Part shown: in pieces, positions 51,358-60,176 of the stretch
Layout: every line of letters begins with the position of its first letter
Position numbering within the stretch: position 1 is the stretch's first letter
Assembly (NCBI GenBank): GCA_945913015.1
Contig: CAMECH010000001.1
Span: 167,287-231,286, forward strand
Direction of reading: 5' to 3'
Source of the DNA: an uncultured Bacteroides sp.
Lineage (GTDB): Bacteria; Bacillota; Clostridia; Lachnospirales; Lachnospiraceae
DNA length: 64,000 nucleotides
Notes under the pieces: model-generated
Seen by the model: the letters and a program-made list of their open reading frames with translations, nothing else
The model's database searches: none
Told to the model about the DNA's origin: nothing
Made by a program: the position numbers and the translations under genes

Positions 51358-52084
51358 TTTGATAACCTCGCTTTGTAATAAGCTTTCCGTTCACAATTTC
51401 ACTTCCCGCATTTCCGATAAATACGGTTGTAAACATATTTACCTGTGCCTCCCTTAATTCTTCCAGAGTACAGGTTACCGCCTTTGTTCCTTCTCTTCCT
51501 ATATTTTCCACATAACCGCAGGCACGCTCCCCTTCGATGTAACGAAGAAGAATATCGCACGCTCTCGTAAGGTAATCCTCTCTCTTATGGCTTGCCGGAT
51601 TATAAATTGCAATAGCAAAATCACCTTCTGCCGCTGCAACCAGTCTTTTCTCTATTTTCTCCCACGGTGTCAGAAGGTCACTTAAGCTGATTACACAAAA
51701 ATCATGATTCAACGGCGCTCCAAGCACCGCCGCACCACTGCTTGCCGCTGTAACGCCTGAAATTACCGAAAGTTCTGTATCGGGATAATCTTTTCCTATT
51801 TCATACATCAATGATGCCATTCCGTAGATTCCTGCATCTCCGCTGCATACCAGAGCTACCTTCTTTCCTTTCTGTGCCTCTTCAAATGCAAGCCTGCAAC
51901 GCTCGGCTTCCTTGCGCATCGGGGTGGACAGCATTTCCTTTCCGCTGAAGCGCTGTCCGAGCAGCTCAAGATATACGGTATAGCCTATAATTACATCCGA
52001 GTTTTCTAATGCCTGTATGGCTTCCTGCGTCATCATTTCTTCCCTGCCGGGACCCATACCTATAACAGAAATCTTATATTTCAT
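51323..52084 (-). CDS. cbiH: Precorrin-3B C17-methyltransferase (CbiH/CobJ)
   Basis: A 253-residue tetrapyrrole methylase that contracts the ring. It has the family loops ISVIGMGPGREEMMTQEA and VALVCSGDAGIYGMAS, then AIYNPASHKREDYL. The ATG at 52084 overlaps the cbiG end by 11 bases and gives the usual N-terminus; a longer frame is unlikely. In the oxygen-independent route CbiH acts on cobalt-precorrin-3, consistent with cbiG next to it. Confidence 0.93.
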   Translation of the reverse strand: MKYKISVIGMGPGREEMMTQEAIQALENSDVIIGYTVYLELLGQRFSGKEMLSTPMRKEAERCRLAFEEAQKGKKVALVCSGDAGIYGMASLMYEIGKDYPDTELSVISGVTAASSGAAVLGAPLNHDFCVISLSDLLTPWEKIEKRLVAAAEGDFAIAIYNPASHKREDYLTRACDILLRYIEGERACGYVENIGREGTKAVTCTLEELREAQVNMFTTVFIGNAGSEIVNGKLITKRGYQIERDTDICRDN

Positions 52085-53156
52085 CAAATCCCACACTCCA
52101 CTCCATTCCGGCGATTGCAATTGTCATACCGTCTTTGGCATGCTTTTCATATACCAGCTTTCCTGTCCTGTCACATGCCTTTAATGCGGCTCTTTCGCAG
52201 ACATTATCAACGCCAACCCTGTTTTTGACAAAGTCCGACTTATGAAAATCCCCGCTTACACTCTCAAGTTCTTGTGCCGTGTATGTAACAAACGGAATAT
52301 TATATTTCCTGCTCCATGCGACAAGCCCCTGCTCGTTGCTCTTTACATCTATGGACGCCAGTTTTGCCGTCTGCATTACGGAAATTCCAAGCTCATTTAT
52401 ACTTTGCTCAATCAGCTCTTCAATTTTTTCGGCTTCCTTTCCCTTTCTGCACCCCATTCCAATGACATATTCCCTTGGTCTTAAAAGGATTGCCGTATCA
52501 AATCCCCTCTGTTCGGAGGATACGACAACATCTACACGGTGTTTCGGCGGATAATCCGCCAGCTCTACGCCATTCGGAAGGCGGCAGTCTTTGTCATAAT
52601 GTCCCGGCTCTATCGATATTGTAATTTTCTGCCCTGACAATACCTTTGAAGACACCTTTGCAATTCCGTCTTTATTGACAACGGCAAGTCCGTTTTTCTT
52701 TGCAAATATATCAACCGCAAATTTATGATTGATATCTGTTGCAGTAGTAATTACCGGAATTGCACCTATTTTTTCTGCTATGGATATGGCATATTCATTG
52801 GCGCCTCCCATGTGTCCCGACAAAATCGGAATCACATACTGCCCCTTTTCGTCAATTACGAGCACAGGACTGTCATGCAGCTTGTCTGTAATGTTGGGAG
52901 CTGCTGCCCTCACCGCAATTGCGCAGGCACCTATAAAAATGAGCACATTTCCTGCCGCCATCTCAGACTTTGTCCACTCTGCAACACTTTCGCCGACAAA
53001 TTGTATTCCTCCATTCGGAGCTTTTTTCAAAGAATCTTCACGCAAGTGCGCCGAACACTTTGTAAACAGCGTATATTCCTGTCCTGCAAGTGTTTTGGAG
53101 ATTTTTTCCGATAAATGTATTCCGTTTTCTGTAAAGCTTATAATACTTATCTTCAT
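52074..53156 (-). CDS. cbiG: Cobalt-precorrin-5A hydrolase (CbiG)
   Basis: A 360-residue protein diagnostic of the anaerobic route; it opens the lactone and releases acetaldehyde. The N-terminal domain has FIGACAIAVRAAAP and LSGHMGGANEYA; the C-terminal domain has VIGMGCRKGKEAEKIEELI. Both CbiG domains are complete. The gene overlaps cbiF by four bases (ATGA) and cbiH at its other end. Confidence 0.93.
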   Translation of the reverse strand: MKISIISFTENGIHLSEKISKTLAGQEYTLFTKCSAHLREDSLKKAPNGGIQFVGESVAEWTKSEMAAGNVLIFIGACAIAVRAAAPNITDKLHDSPVLVIDEKGQYVIPILSGHMGGANEYAISIAEKIGAIPVITTATDINHKFAVDIFAKKNGLAVVNKDGIAKVSSKVLSGQKITISIEPGHYDKDCRLPNGVELADYPPKHRVDVVVSSEQRGFDTAILLRPREYVIGMGCRKGKEAEKIEELIEQSINELGISVMQTAKLASIDVKSNEQGLVAWSRKYNIPFVTYTAQELESVSGDFHKSDFVKNRVGVDNVCERAALKACDRTGKLVYEKHAKDGMTIAIAGMEWSVGFDEI

Positions 53157-53923
53157 AATTCCTGTTCTTTCTTCGCCTGTCTGAACTCTGTGGAAAAATC
53201 AGCCGCATACAGTCTCGATTTCTTATAATTTTGGTGTGTGACAGCCTCTCCTACAAGTACCAGTGCCGTCTTTGTAATATTATGCTCTGCGGCTGTATCA
53301 TAAAGTGTTCCGACAGTACATATATATGCCTCTTCTTCAGGCCATGTCGCCTTGTACACAAGCGCTGCCGGAGTATTTTTATCATATCCTCCCGCCACCA
53401 GCCTCTCACTTAATTCTTTTAACATTCCGGTGCTTAAGTAGATTGCCATAGATGCCTGATGCGCCGCAAAACTCTCGATGCTTTCTTTTTCCGGCACCGC
53501 TGTCTTTCCTGCCATTCTGGTTATAATAAGCGACTGTGAAACTCCCGGAAGTGTATACTCAATATTTAAGGATGCTGCCGCTCCAAAACACGCGCTCACC
53601 CCCGGACAGCTTTCATAATCTATTCCAAGTTTATCCAGCTCATCCATCTGCTCCCTTACCGCCCCGTAGATACTCGGCTCTCCGGTGTGAAGTCTTACTG
53701 TTGTTTTTCCTTCTGCCTCCGCCTTTTTCATAATTGCCAGAACCTCTTCGAGAGTAAACTTTGAGCTGTCGTATATATCACATTCTTTCTCTGCATATTT
53801 TAATAATTCGGGATTAACAAGTGAGCCTGCATAAATGATTACATCAGCCTGCTTTAGCAAATTCATTCCCCTTACCGTAATCAAATCCGGTGCGCCTGTT
53901 CCTGCTCCAACAAAATAAACCAA
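53153..53923 (-). CDS. cbiF: Cobalt-precorrin-4 C11-methyltransferase (CbiF/CobM)
   Basis: A 256-residue tetrapyrrole methylase with VYFVGAGTGAPDLITVRG, VRLHTGEPSIYGAV and SCPGVSACFGAAASLNIE. It methylates C11. The start is TTG, seven bases after AGGAGG, and overlaps cbiD by 43 bases. Confidence 0.93.
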   Translation of the reverse strand: MVYFVGAGTGAPDLITVRGMNLLKQADVIIYAGSLVNPELLKYAEKECDIYDSSKFTLEEVLAIMKKAEAEGKTTVRLHTGEPSIYGAVREQMDELDKLGIDYESCPGVSACFGAAASLNIEYTLPGVSQSLIITRMAGKTAVPEKESIESFAAHQASMAIYLSTGMLKELSERLVAGGYDKNTPAALVYKATWPEEEAYICTVGTLYDTAAEHNITKTALVLVGEAVTHQNYKKSRLYAADFSTEFRQAKKEQEL

Positions 53924-55026
53924 TCTGCTGCCTCCTTACTTTTTGCCAGTTCTCCAAATTCATTTGCATATAAAATGCAGTCTGCCTTAAGCTTTCCTTT
54001 CGCCCTTTTTTCCAGATAATAACAAATGCGTCCGGCAACATTTCCCATAACCGCCTGCAATTTTTCACTGTCCTTTAAAATTCCCACAGCCTCCTCTGTG
54101 GTTACACAGTCAAGTATTTTGCATATTATGTCATTGCTGACATGCTCTCTTGCCGCAAATGCCGCAAGCAATTCCATACGGCAGTCTGCTTCCCTTGAAT
54201 GTGTATTCATAATTCCCCCGGCAACCTTAATCAGCTTGCCTATGTGCCCTGTAATAAGCAGCCGCTTAAATCCGAGTTCCACCGCCATGTCAACGGTATC
54301 TCCTATAAAATTGCTGCACTTTACACTTCTGTCAAGGTCATACCCGTAAGTATTCCTCATAAAATCAATGCCGTAATTGCCCGGAGCAACCGCCACGTAG
54401 TCAAATCCCTCAGCCCTTCTTTGCGAAAGCTCCACCCTTATTGTGTCAATAATCGCCTGACTGCTCATCGGCTCTACAATCCCGCTTGTTCCAAGAATTG
54501 AGATGCCACCGGTAATCCCCAGCCTCGGATTAAATGTCTGCTGTGCCAGTTTTTCCCCGTCAGGCACTGATATCTCTACCTTTAAGCCGCCGTTGTAATC
54601 CGCAAGCCGGCAGACCTCAAGCACTTCTTTTGTTATCATTTTTCTCGGGACATCGTTAATTGCTGCATTTCCTACGGGCTGATTAAGTCCGGGTCTTGTA
54701 ACCCTGCCGACACCGTAACCTCCGTCAATTACTACTGATGCCTGACCGCTTACGCCTGCTGCCTTTGTATTATCATACGATACCTTCGCACAGATAAGTG
54801 TGCCTGTTGTAACATCCGGGTCATCCCCGCCGTCTTTTTTTACCGCACAGCTCACCGAATTTTCTTTGCGGCAGATGTCTTCAAGCCACGCCGTATATGT
54901 TATGCCCTTTGGCGTTTCTATTGTAATTTTCTCTTTTAAATTTCCGGTCAGAAGCATATATGCCGCCGCTTTAGCTGCTGCCGCCGCACAGCTTCCGGTA
55001 GTAAATCCGTACCGCATAACCGTCAC
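53881..55026 (-). CDS. cbiD: Cobalt-precorrin-5B C1-methyltransferase (CbiD)
   Basis: A 381-residue enzyme found only in the anaerobic pathway. It opens with YGFTTGSCAAAAAKAAAYML and contains DGGDDPDVTTG, GYGVGRVTRPGL and GTSGIVEPMS, all typical. A GTG at 55026 or an ATG at 55017 could be the start. A short palindrome and the cbiC stop lie 38 bases upstream. Confidence 0.94.
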   Translation of the reverse strand: MTVMRYGFTTGSCAAAAAKAAAYMLLTGNLKEKITIETPKGITYTAWLEDICRKENSVSCAVKKDGGDDPDVTTGTLICAKVSYDNTKAAGVSGQASVVIDGGYGVGRVTRPGLNQPVGNAAINDVPRKMITKEVLEVCRLADYNGGLKVEISVPDGEKLAQQTFNPRLGITGGISILGTSGIVEPMSSQAIIDTIRVELSQRRAEGFDYVAVAPGNYGIDFMRNTYGYDLDRSVKCSNFIGDTVDMAVELGFKRLLITGHIGKLIKVAGGIMNTHSREADCRMELLAAFAAREHVSNDIICKILDCVTTEEAVGILKDSEKLQAVMGNVAGRICYYLEKRAKGKLKADCILYANEFGELAKSKEAADWFILLEQEQAHRI

Positions 55027-55057
55027 CGCCTGCCTTATTTTAATCCTCTGTTTTACA

Positions 55058-55071
55058 GACGCTTCAGCGTC
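55058..55071. repeat. Short perfect palindrome spanning the cbiC stop
   Basis: GACGCTTCAGCGTC; the TGA stop of cbiC lies inside it. A sister sequence, GACGCTTTAGCGTC, lies at 56763-56776. Both are followed on the minus strand by GCGTCTG and a ribosome-site-like region. Confidence 0.7.
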
Positions 55072-55696
55072 CGGTTATTTCATACAAAAGTGCATTACAG
55101 ATTGCCGCTGCCACATTACTGCCGCCCTTTCTTCCTCTGTTCACAATATACGGAACGTCCGTCTTCATAATCAGCTCTTTTGCCGCTTCTACATTGACAA
55201 ATCCGACAGGCACTCCAATGACAAAAGCCGGACGCCAGCTGCCTGTATTCATCATCTCACAGAGCTTTATAAGCGCTGTCGGTGCATTGCCCACTGCAAA
55301 TATAACAGGCTTTTCAATGCATTTTGCCTTCTCCATGCTGACTGCCGCCCTTGTTATGCCTCTGTCCTTTGCTGCTTTTAGCACATCCTCGTCTGCCATA
55401 AAGCAATGTGCCTGACCACCGAGCCTGTTAAGCGCTTTCTTGTTAATTCCGGCAAGCGCCATGTTGGTATCCGTGACAATATCCGCTCCGTCCAGCAGAA
55501 GCTTCTTCGCAGTTGCCACCGCATTTTTAGAATAGGTCATAGTGTCGGCATAGTCAAAATCCGCACTTGTATGTATGACTCTCTTCGTAATCATCTCTTC
55601 ATCCTGCGGCAGTATTATCCCTCTTTGCCTAAGCTCCTCAGAAATGATTTCAAAACTCTTTTTTTCGATTTCCTCCGCTTTACTAAATGTCTCCAC
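55064..55696 (-). CDS. cbiC: Precorrin-8X methylmutase (CbiC/CobH)
   Basis: A 210-residue enzyme that moves a methyl group from C11 to C12 to give cobyrinate. It shows the family pattern VIHTSADFDYA (active-site His), IVTDTNMALAGINK, AVGNAPTAL and GVPVGFVNVEAAKE. A GTG start overlaps the cobD end by 14 bases. Confidence 0.94.
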   Translation of the reverse strand: METFSKAEEIEKKSFEIISEELRQRGIILPQDEEMITKRVIHTSADFDYADTMTYSKNAVATAKKLLLDGADIVTDTNMALAGINKKALNRLGGQAHCFMADEDVLKAAKDRGITRAAVSMEKAKCIEKPVIFAVGNAPTALIKLCEMMNTGSWRPAFVIGVPVGFVNVEAAKELIMKTDVPYIVNRGRKGGSNVAAAICNALLYEITGR

Positions 55697-56744
55697 TTTG
55701 TTTTATTTCTCCAATCGCCTTTAATAAAATTTCATTCTCTTTTCTGCTTTTTACCGCAATTCTGTAATACCCTTCCGAAAGTCCCCTGAAATTCGCACAG
55801 TCACGAATCAGTATTCCCTTCTCCAACAGTTTTTCATATAAATGCTGTTCGCTGTATATCAAAAGAAAATTGGCATCACTTTGAAACACTGTGATATCAA
55901 GCTTACGAAGTCCGTCCGCAAGAAACCTGCGCTCTCTTTTTATATAATCCACAGTTTCCTGTATAAATGCAGTATGTTTTGCACATTCACATCCCGCCGC
56001 CTGTGCAAAAGTTGAAATGTTCCACTCCGGAAGCTGTCTTCCTGTTTTTTCTGCAAGCTTTGGGTCACTGCACACAAGATATCCAAGCCTTACTCCCGGT
56101 ATTGCAAATATCTTTGTGAAAGCCCTGACAATTATCAGATTAGGAAACTCTTTTGCCTCATTTACAGAGGACATTTCTGCATCACAAAATTCAATAAAAC
56201 ACTCATCAAGAACCACATAAATTCCTTTTTCCCTGCAATGCTGCAACACATTTCTTAAATACCGCCTGTCGGTCAGATTTCCGTCAGGGTTGTTGGGATT
56301 TGCAAGGAAAAGCATATTTACATCTTCTGTAAGAACCAAAAACAGCTCATCTCCCGGACAGAAATTATTTTCCGCCTTTGTCTCATAGTAAATAACTTCT
56401 CCGCCTGCTGCCTCTGCCGCATACTCATATCCGTAAAATGACGGCACCAAAATTACTGTTTTCTTTGGTCTTATTGCATGTACGACTGCCATGAAAAGTT
56501 CAGATGCACCATTTCCGAAAAGCAGATTTTTTTCCGGCACATTAAGCATTTCACTGACTGCTTCTTTTAAACTGTATGCTGTGATATCAGGATATTTCCC
56601 GCATTCTTTAACTGCATTGTGCAAAGCAGCTTCTACCGCTTTGGGCGTTCCGAGCGGATTTACATTTACGGAAAAATCTGTTTTTACATGGTTTCTATAA
56701 ACGTCACCGCCGTGGATTGCTTTCATTCCAATAATATTTTTCAC
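55683..56744 (-). CDS. cobD: Threonine-phosphate decarboxylase (CobD-type aminotransferase fold)
   Basis: A PLP enzyme of about 353 residues, making the aminopropanol arm for the nucleotide loop. It carries HGGDVYRNHVKTDFSVNVNP, FLANPNNPDGNL, VLDECFIEFCD and the PLP-lysine motif VRAFTKIFAIPGVRLGYLV. GTG at 56744 has GGGAG at a good distance; an ATG at 56756 overlaps that site. Histidinol-phosphate aminotransferase is a relative, but the context favours CobD. Confidence 0.9.
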   Translation of the reverse strand: MKNIIGMKAIHGGDVYRNHVKTDFSVNVNPLGTPKAVEAALHNAVKECGKYPDITAYSLKEAVSEMLNVPEKNLLFGNGASELFMAVVHAIRPKKTVILVPSFYGYEYAAEAAGGEVIYYETKAENNFCPGDELFLVLTEDVNMLFLANPNNPDGNLTDRRYLRNVLQHCREKGIYVVLDECFIEFCDAEMSSVNEAKEFPNLIIVRAFTKIFAIPGVRLGYLVCSDPKLAEKTGRQLPEWNISTFAQAAGCECAKHTAFIQETVDYIKRERRFLADGLRKLDITVFQSDANFLLIYSEQHLYEKLLEKGILIRDCANFRGLSEGYYRIAVKSRKENEILLKAIGEIKQSGDI

Positions 56745-56762
56745 ACTTACTCCCATTCCGCA

Positions 56763-56776
56763 GACGCTTTAGCGTC
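56763..56776. repeat. Short perfect palindrome upstream of cobD
   Basis: GACGCTTTAGCGTC in the gap between cbiB and cobD, near-identical to the palindrome at 55058. Confidence 0.7.
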
Positions 56777-56786
56777 AAGAGATTTC

Positions 56787-57761
56787 TCACAAAATACACA
56801 AAAGCCACATAACAAGCAGACATATAATCTCGCCAATCCATGCGACAAGATACATTAACCTGTTCGCACGCCTTATATCTTCATATTCCACCTGACGCAC
56901 AGCATCACCTATGCAGGGCTTTTTTACAATTTTACCAAAATAACTTGCGTCTCCTGCAAGCCTTATTCCAAGTGCTCCTGCACATACAGACTCTGTCTGT
57001 GCGGAGTTGGGACTTGCATGTTTTCTTCTGTCTCTTTTGTATATGCGCAATGCATCTTTTGCGGAGTACCGTCTGCCACCCGCAAAAGCTGCTATAATCA
57101 TAATATATGCACTGATTCTTGACGGAATAAAATTCACCAGATCATCCAGCTTTGCTGCCGCCCTGCCAAAATACAGGTATTTATCATTCTTATATCCAAT
57201 CATGGAATCCATTGTATTGACCGCTTTATATAAAAATCCGAGCACCGGACCGCCGACAGCCGCATACAGCATTGGCGCAATCACTCCGTCCGACGTATTC
57301 TCAGCCACGGTTTCAACTGCTGCCTTTGCCACGCCTTCTGCACTCAGATTCCCGGTATCCCTTCCGACAATCATTGAAACTGCTTCTCTCGCCTCAGTAA
57401 TCGTTCCATCCTTAAGACACCTGTATACTTTCATGCTCTCTGTCTTCAGACATTTTGCCGCAAGAAGCTGATAAGTCATGACCGCTTCAACAGCCATTCC
57501 CACATATACATTTATATAATAAGCAATGAGCAAAATTAATGAAGCTGTAAAAAATGTACACGACAGTACGATTATTACAAGGCATACCCCCTGCCTGAAT
57601 TCTCTTTGTTCATTTCTCTCTTTATTTTTTCCAAGCAGACACTTTTCTGTTTTTGCAATTAAATTTCCTATAACCCGTACAGGATGCGGCATCAGGTATG
57701 GGTCACCCAGAAGCAAATCCAGCAAAAATCCCGCCAAAAATGATATCATATGATATTTCAT
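56787..57761 (-). CDS. cbiB: Adenosylcobinamide-phosphate synthase (CbiB)
   Basis: A 324-residue membrane protein that attaches aminopropanol phosphate to adenosylcobyric acid. It has the N-terminal FLLDLLLGDPYLMPHPVRVIG and SMIVGRDTGNLSAEGVAKAAVETVAENTSDGV-like core, with several helices. It overlaps cobC by four bases (ATGA). Confidence 0.93.
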   Translation of the reverse strand: MKYHMISFLAGFLLDLLLGDPYLMPHPVRVIGNLIAKTEKCLLGKNKERNEQREFRQGVCLVIIVLSCTFFTASLILLIAYYINVYVGMAVEAVMTYQLLAAKCLKTESMKVYRCLKDGTITEAREAVSMIVGRDTGNLSAEGVAKAAVETVAENTSDGVIAPMLYAAVGGPVLGFLYKAVNTMDSMIGYKNDKYLYFGRAAAKLDDLVNFIPSRISAYIMIIAAFAGGRRYSAKDALRIYKRDRRKHASPNSAQTESVCAGALGIRLAGDASYFGKIVKKPCIGDAVRQVEYEDIRRANRLMYLVAWIGEIICLLVMWLLCIL

Positions 57762-58360
57762 ATCTTTTTTATCTCTGTAATCTCCGGCTTTTTATTAAAA
57801 TTTTTCACTGTGCAGACATACCCTTTTCCGTTATCCGTCCGGTAATCAAAATACTCTCCGCCGCCGTATCTGCTGAGTATTGCCATAATTGTACCTCCAT
57901 GCACAATCATCCCGACTTTCTCTGCTTTCATGGCTTGTGTCTGCATTTTCCAAAATCCTTTTTCGCAGCGTTCAATAAAATCTTCCCTGCTTTCACCGTG
58001 CGGAAACGGAAGTGTACCGTTGCTGTCAATCCATTCCTGATAACGTTCATCGCCCTGAAGCTCCTGATAATTTTTCCCTTCAAAATCCCCAAAATCCATC
58101 TCTGTCCATTCGTCAACAGTGGCATAAGGTACATAAGGGTACAGGATTTGTGCCGTCTGTACACATCTTTTCATGGGACTCGCAAAAACTATGTCAACAT
58201 CAGGGTAACACTGCATTTTTTTATTCTGTAACAATTCCTGTATGCCCTCTTTTGAAAGCATTTCATCTGTTTTACCTAAGTACCTGTGCTGTGCGTTTGA
58301 CTTTGTTTTACCGTGACGGATAAGTACAAGCGTTATTTGATTTTCTGAGCTATTCCGCAT
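57758..58360 (-). CDS. cobC: Histidine phosphatase, alpha-ribazole phosphatase-like (CobC)
   Basis: A 200-residue phosphoglycerate-mutase-fold enzyme with the catalytic LIRHGKTKSNAQHRYLG, FASPMKRCVQTAQIL, WTEMDFGDFEGK and MIVHGGTIMAIL. In this operon it likely removes phosphate from alpha-ribazole phosphate or cobalamin phosphate. It overlaps the short CobU-like gene by 28 bases. Confidence 0.88.
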   Translation of the reverse strand: MRNSSENQITLVLIRHGKTKSNAQHRYLGKTDEMLSKEGIQELLQNKKMQCYPDVDIVFASPMKRCVQTAQILYPYVPYATVDEWTEMDFGDFEGKNYQELQGDERYQEWIDSNGTLPFPHGESREDFIERCEKGFWKMQTQAMKAEKVGMIVHGGTIMAILSRYGGGEYFDYRTDNGKGYVCTVKNFNKKPEITEIKKI

Positions 58361-58716
58361 ATTACACGCTCCACTTCCTCTGCTTTTTCTGCAAGCTCCA
58401 CAAGTATCTTTCCTGTGCGTTCCCTGTATTCTCTTTCAAATGCATCCGCAGGTACAATTCCATTGCCGACTTCATCGCTGATAATCACGCAATCCGGGTA
58501 TTTCCTGACAAACTGCATTATCTCTTCCTCAGGGCATCCTCCATTTTCAATCCGCCTTTTTATAAAGTTTTGCAAATTATTAATGACCGGTGCTTTGATT
58601 TCATCTCCGGCATTTTCCGGCAGTTCGCCGTCCCATATCATTTCCGGTTTTAAATCATATCTGTGCAAAACATAGTTTAATTTGCCCTGAGCGTACCCTC
58701 CGATAACAAGCTTCAT
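58333..58716 (-). CDS. Short CobU-like protein (adenosylcobinamide kinase/guanylyltransferase paralogue)
   Basis: A 127-residue protein, much shorter than CobU (about 180-190). It has a CobU-like P-loop (LVIGGYAQGKLNYV) and the CobU signature IISDEVGNGIVPADAFEREY, but lacks the central region where the guanylylated histidine lies. A full-length CobU is also encoded (59604-60176), but that one lacks this signature. The two may work as a complementary pair, or this one has lost the transferase step. Co-transcribed with cobC. Confidence 0.78.
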   Translation of the reverse strand: MKLVIGGYAQGKLNYVLHRYDLKPEMIWDGELPENAGDEIKAPVINNLQNFIKRRIENGGCPEEEIMQFVRKYPDCVIISDEVGNGIVPADAFEREYRERTGKILVELAEKAEEVERVICGIAQKIK

Positions 58717-58745
58717 TGTCTTCCTCCCTGCAATATATCTGATAT

Positions 58746-58830
58746 CAGGCGTTTGCGAAACACTTCATTAAGCACTGCGGATTGTTTATATTGTACAACT
58801 TGCACTGTTAAAAGACGAGTTTCGCAAACG
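58746..58830 (-). repeat. Core-less remnant of the structured repeat (copy 4)
   Basis: An 85-bp piece with arms GCGTTTGCGAAAC and GTTTCGCAAACG. On the minus strand it shares the exact CTTTTAACAGTGCAAG, TTGTACA and TATAAACAATCCG of copy 3's left side, then jumps straight to the CAGTGCTTA of the right side, so the central hairpin is missing. It fills the cobS / CobU-like gap and forms the end of cobS. Confidence 0.82.
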
Positions 58831-59584
58831 TATTTATTACTGCTGACACCACAATTATGCCACCTTCGCAGACCAGCACAAACCAGCCCGCCGTATCTCC
58901 CGTAATGCCGCCGAACTCCTTTCGCGTGCGGTAATAATAATAGACAAATGTTAAAATGGCAGCAGCTGCCACGGCTGTTCCTGCATAAACGGACGTAAAA
59001 AGCATAAAACATATGCAGGCTGCGCTTTGCAGATACAGCATCCATTTTACGGTATTTTTCACGGAACTCTGCGCAAAGCGGCAAAGCATTCCGTCATTTT
59101 TTGCCGCAGGAAATGAAACAACGCCAATTCCGCTTAAACAGCGGCTTAAGAAGAAGCCTGCGCCAACTATTTTTAGTAATCTTATATCTGTTATCTCCGA
59201 GAATGCACCGATATAAATGAGTCCGTATGCAGCAAGCATTATTACTGCAAAAGCTCCGATGTGGGAATCCTTTAAGATTTCCAGCTTTTTTTCTTTCGGC
59301 TGATAGGAATGAAGTGCATCCATCGTATCCATAAAACCGTCAACATGAAATCCGCCGGTAATAATCAGCGGAATTGCAGTTCCAATCAGAGTATAACATA
59401 TTTTTCCTATATCATATATGCCGCACAGATAATTCCACAGATATATGCATACACCAATCACAGCCCCAATCCACGGAAAGAAGCAGAGCATATATTTCAT
59501 GTCCTCTTCCTTCCACTCAAATTGCGGAACCGGGATTTTGGAATAAATTGAAAATGCAATTACCAGTGACTTTAAAATATGCAT
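58808..59584 (-). CDS. cobS: Cobalamin-5'-phosphate synthase (CobS)
   Basis: A 258-residue membrane enzyme that joins adenosyl-GDP-cobinamide to alpha-ribazole phosphate. It has SIYSKIPVPQFEW, the conserved GGFHVDGFMDTMDALHSYQ with metal-binding acids, and several helices. Its last eight codons (NTFAKLVF) and stop lie in the repeat-4 arm. Confidence 0.93.
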   Translation of the reverse strand: MHILKSLVIAFSIYSKIPVPQFEWKEEDMKYMLCFFPWIGAVIGVCIYLWNYLCGIYDIGKICYTLIGTAIPLIITGGFHVDGFMDTMDALHSYQPKEKKLEILKDSHIGAFAVIMLAAYGLIYIGAFSEITDIRLLKIVGAGFFLSRCLSGIGVVSFPAAKNDGMLCRFAQSSVKNTVKWMLYLQSAACICFMLFTSVYAGTAVAAAAILTFVYYYYRTRKEFGGITGDTAGWFVLVCEGGIIVVSAVINTFAKLVF

Positions 59585-59603
59585 CTTTTATCCTTTCTTT
59601 TAT

Positions 59604-60176
59604 CTAATCCGGCTGCTTTGCCTTAATCAAAAGCGGAATACCTGCCACTACTTCCACGACTTCATCTGCCATGGCTGCAAGCCTTGAATTGATATCTCCC
59701 ATCGCACGTATATATTCCATCGTAGTGCTGTCATATACTTTACCGTCTTCAAATACATTATTGCTTACAATAACAAGGTCTGACAGTTCTTCTTTTAATT
59801 CTTCTATTCCCCTGACAATTTTATCTGCTACATTTTCTGCCGTCTGTGGCACATCCCCTGAAAACATCTCATTGGCTGCGAGATTGGAAACACATTCAAG
59901 CAGCGCTGTCTTTTCCCCTGCTTCAAACATTTTTGCCGCATCCTGAATGTTCACAGGCTGCTCTATGGTAGAAAATCCCCTGCCGCTTCTTAACCTCCTG
60001 TGCCGCCGGACCTTTTCTCTGCCTTCTTCATCATAAATCTGCATAGTCGCAATATAGTATTTCTTTTTCCTTTGCGAAACGGACACCGCATAATTTTCAG
60101 CATACGCTGACTTTCCGCTTCCGCTTCCGCCTATAATAAGAGTCATCATATTTTTCATACTATTGTAATTTTTCAC
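59604..60176 (-). CDS. cobU: Adenosylcobinamide kinase/guanylyltransferase (CobU)
   Basis: A 190-residue protein with P-loop TLIIGGSGSGKSAYAE, YIATMQIYDEEGREKVRRHR (with the histidine that is guanylylated in known CobU) and RGFSTIEQP. In place of the usual SNEVGxGIVP it has SNNVFEDGKVYD, an unusual substitution that the short paralogue does not share. A GTG start overlaps the cobT stop by four bases. Confidence 0.88.
   Translation of the reverse strand: MKNYNSMKNMMTLIIGGSGSGKSAYAENYAVSVSQRKKKYYIATMQIYDEEGREKVRRHRRLRSGRGFSTIEQPVNIQDAAKMFEAGEKTALLECVSNLAANEMFSGDVPQTAENVADKIVRGIEELKEELSDLVIVSNNVFEDGKVYDSTTMEYIRAMGDINSRLAAMADEVVEVVAGIPLLIKAKQPD

Noticed and set aside
58713-59084. Open frame overlapping the start of the CobU-like gene and the cobS end
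   Set aside because: It runs through the repeat remnant and reads cobS in another frame; cobS is clearly the real gene.
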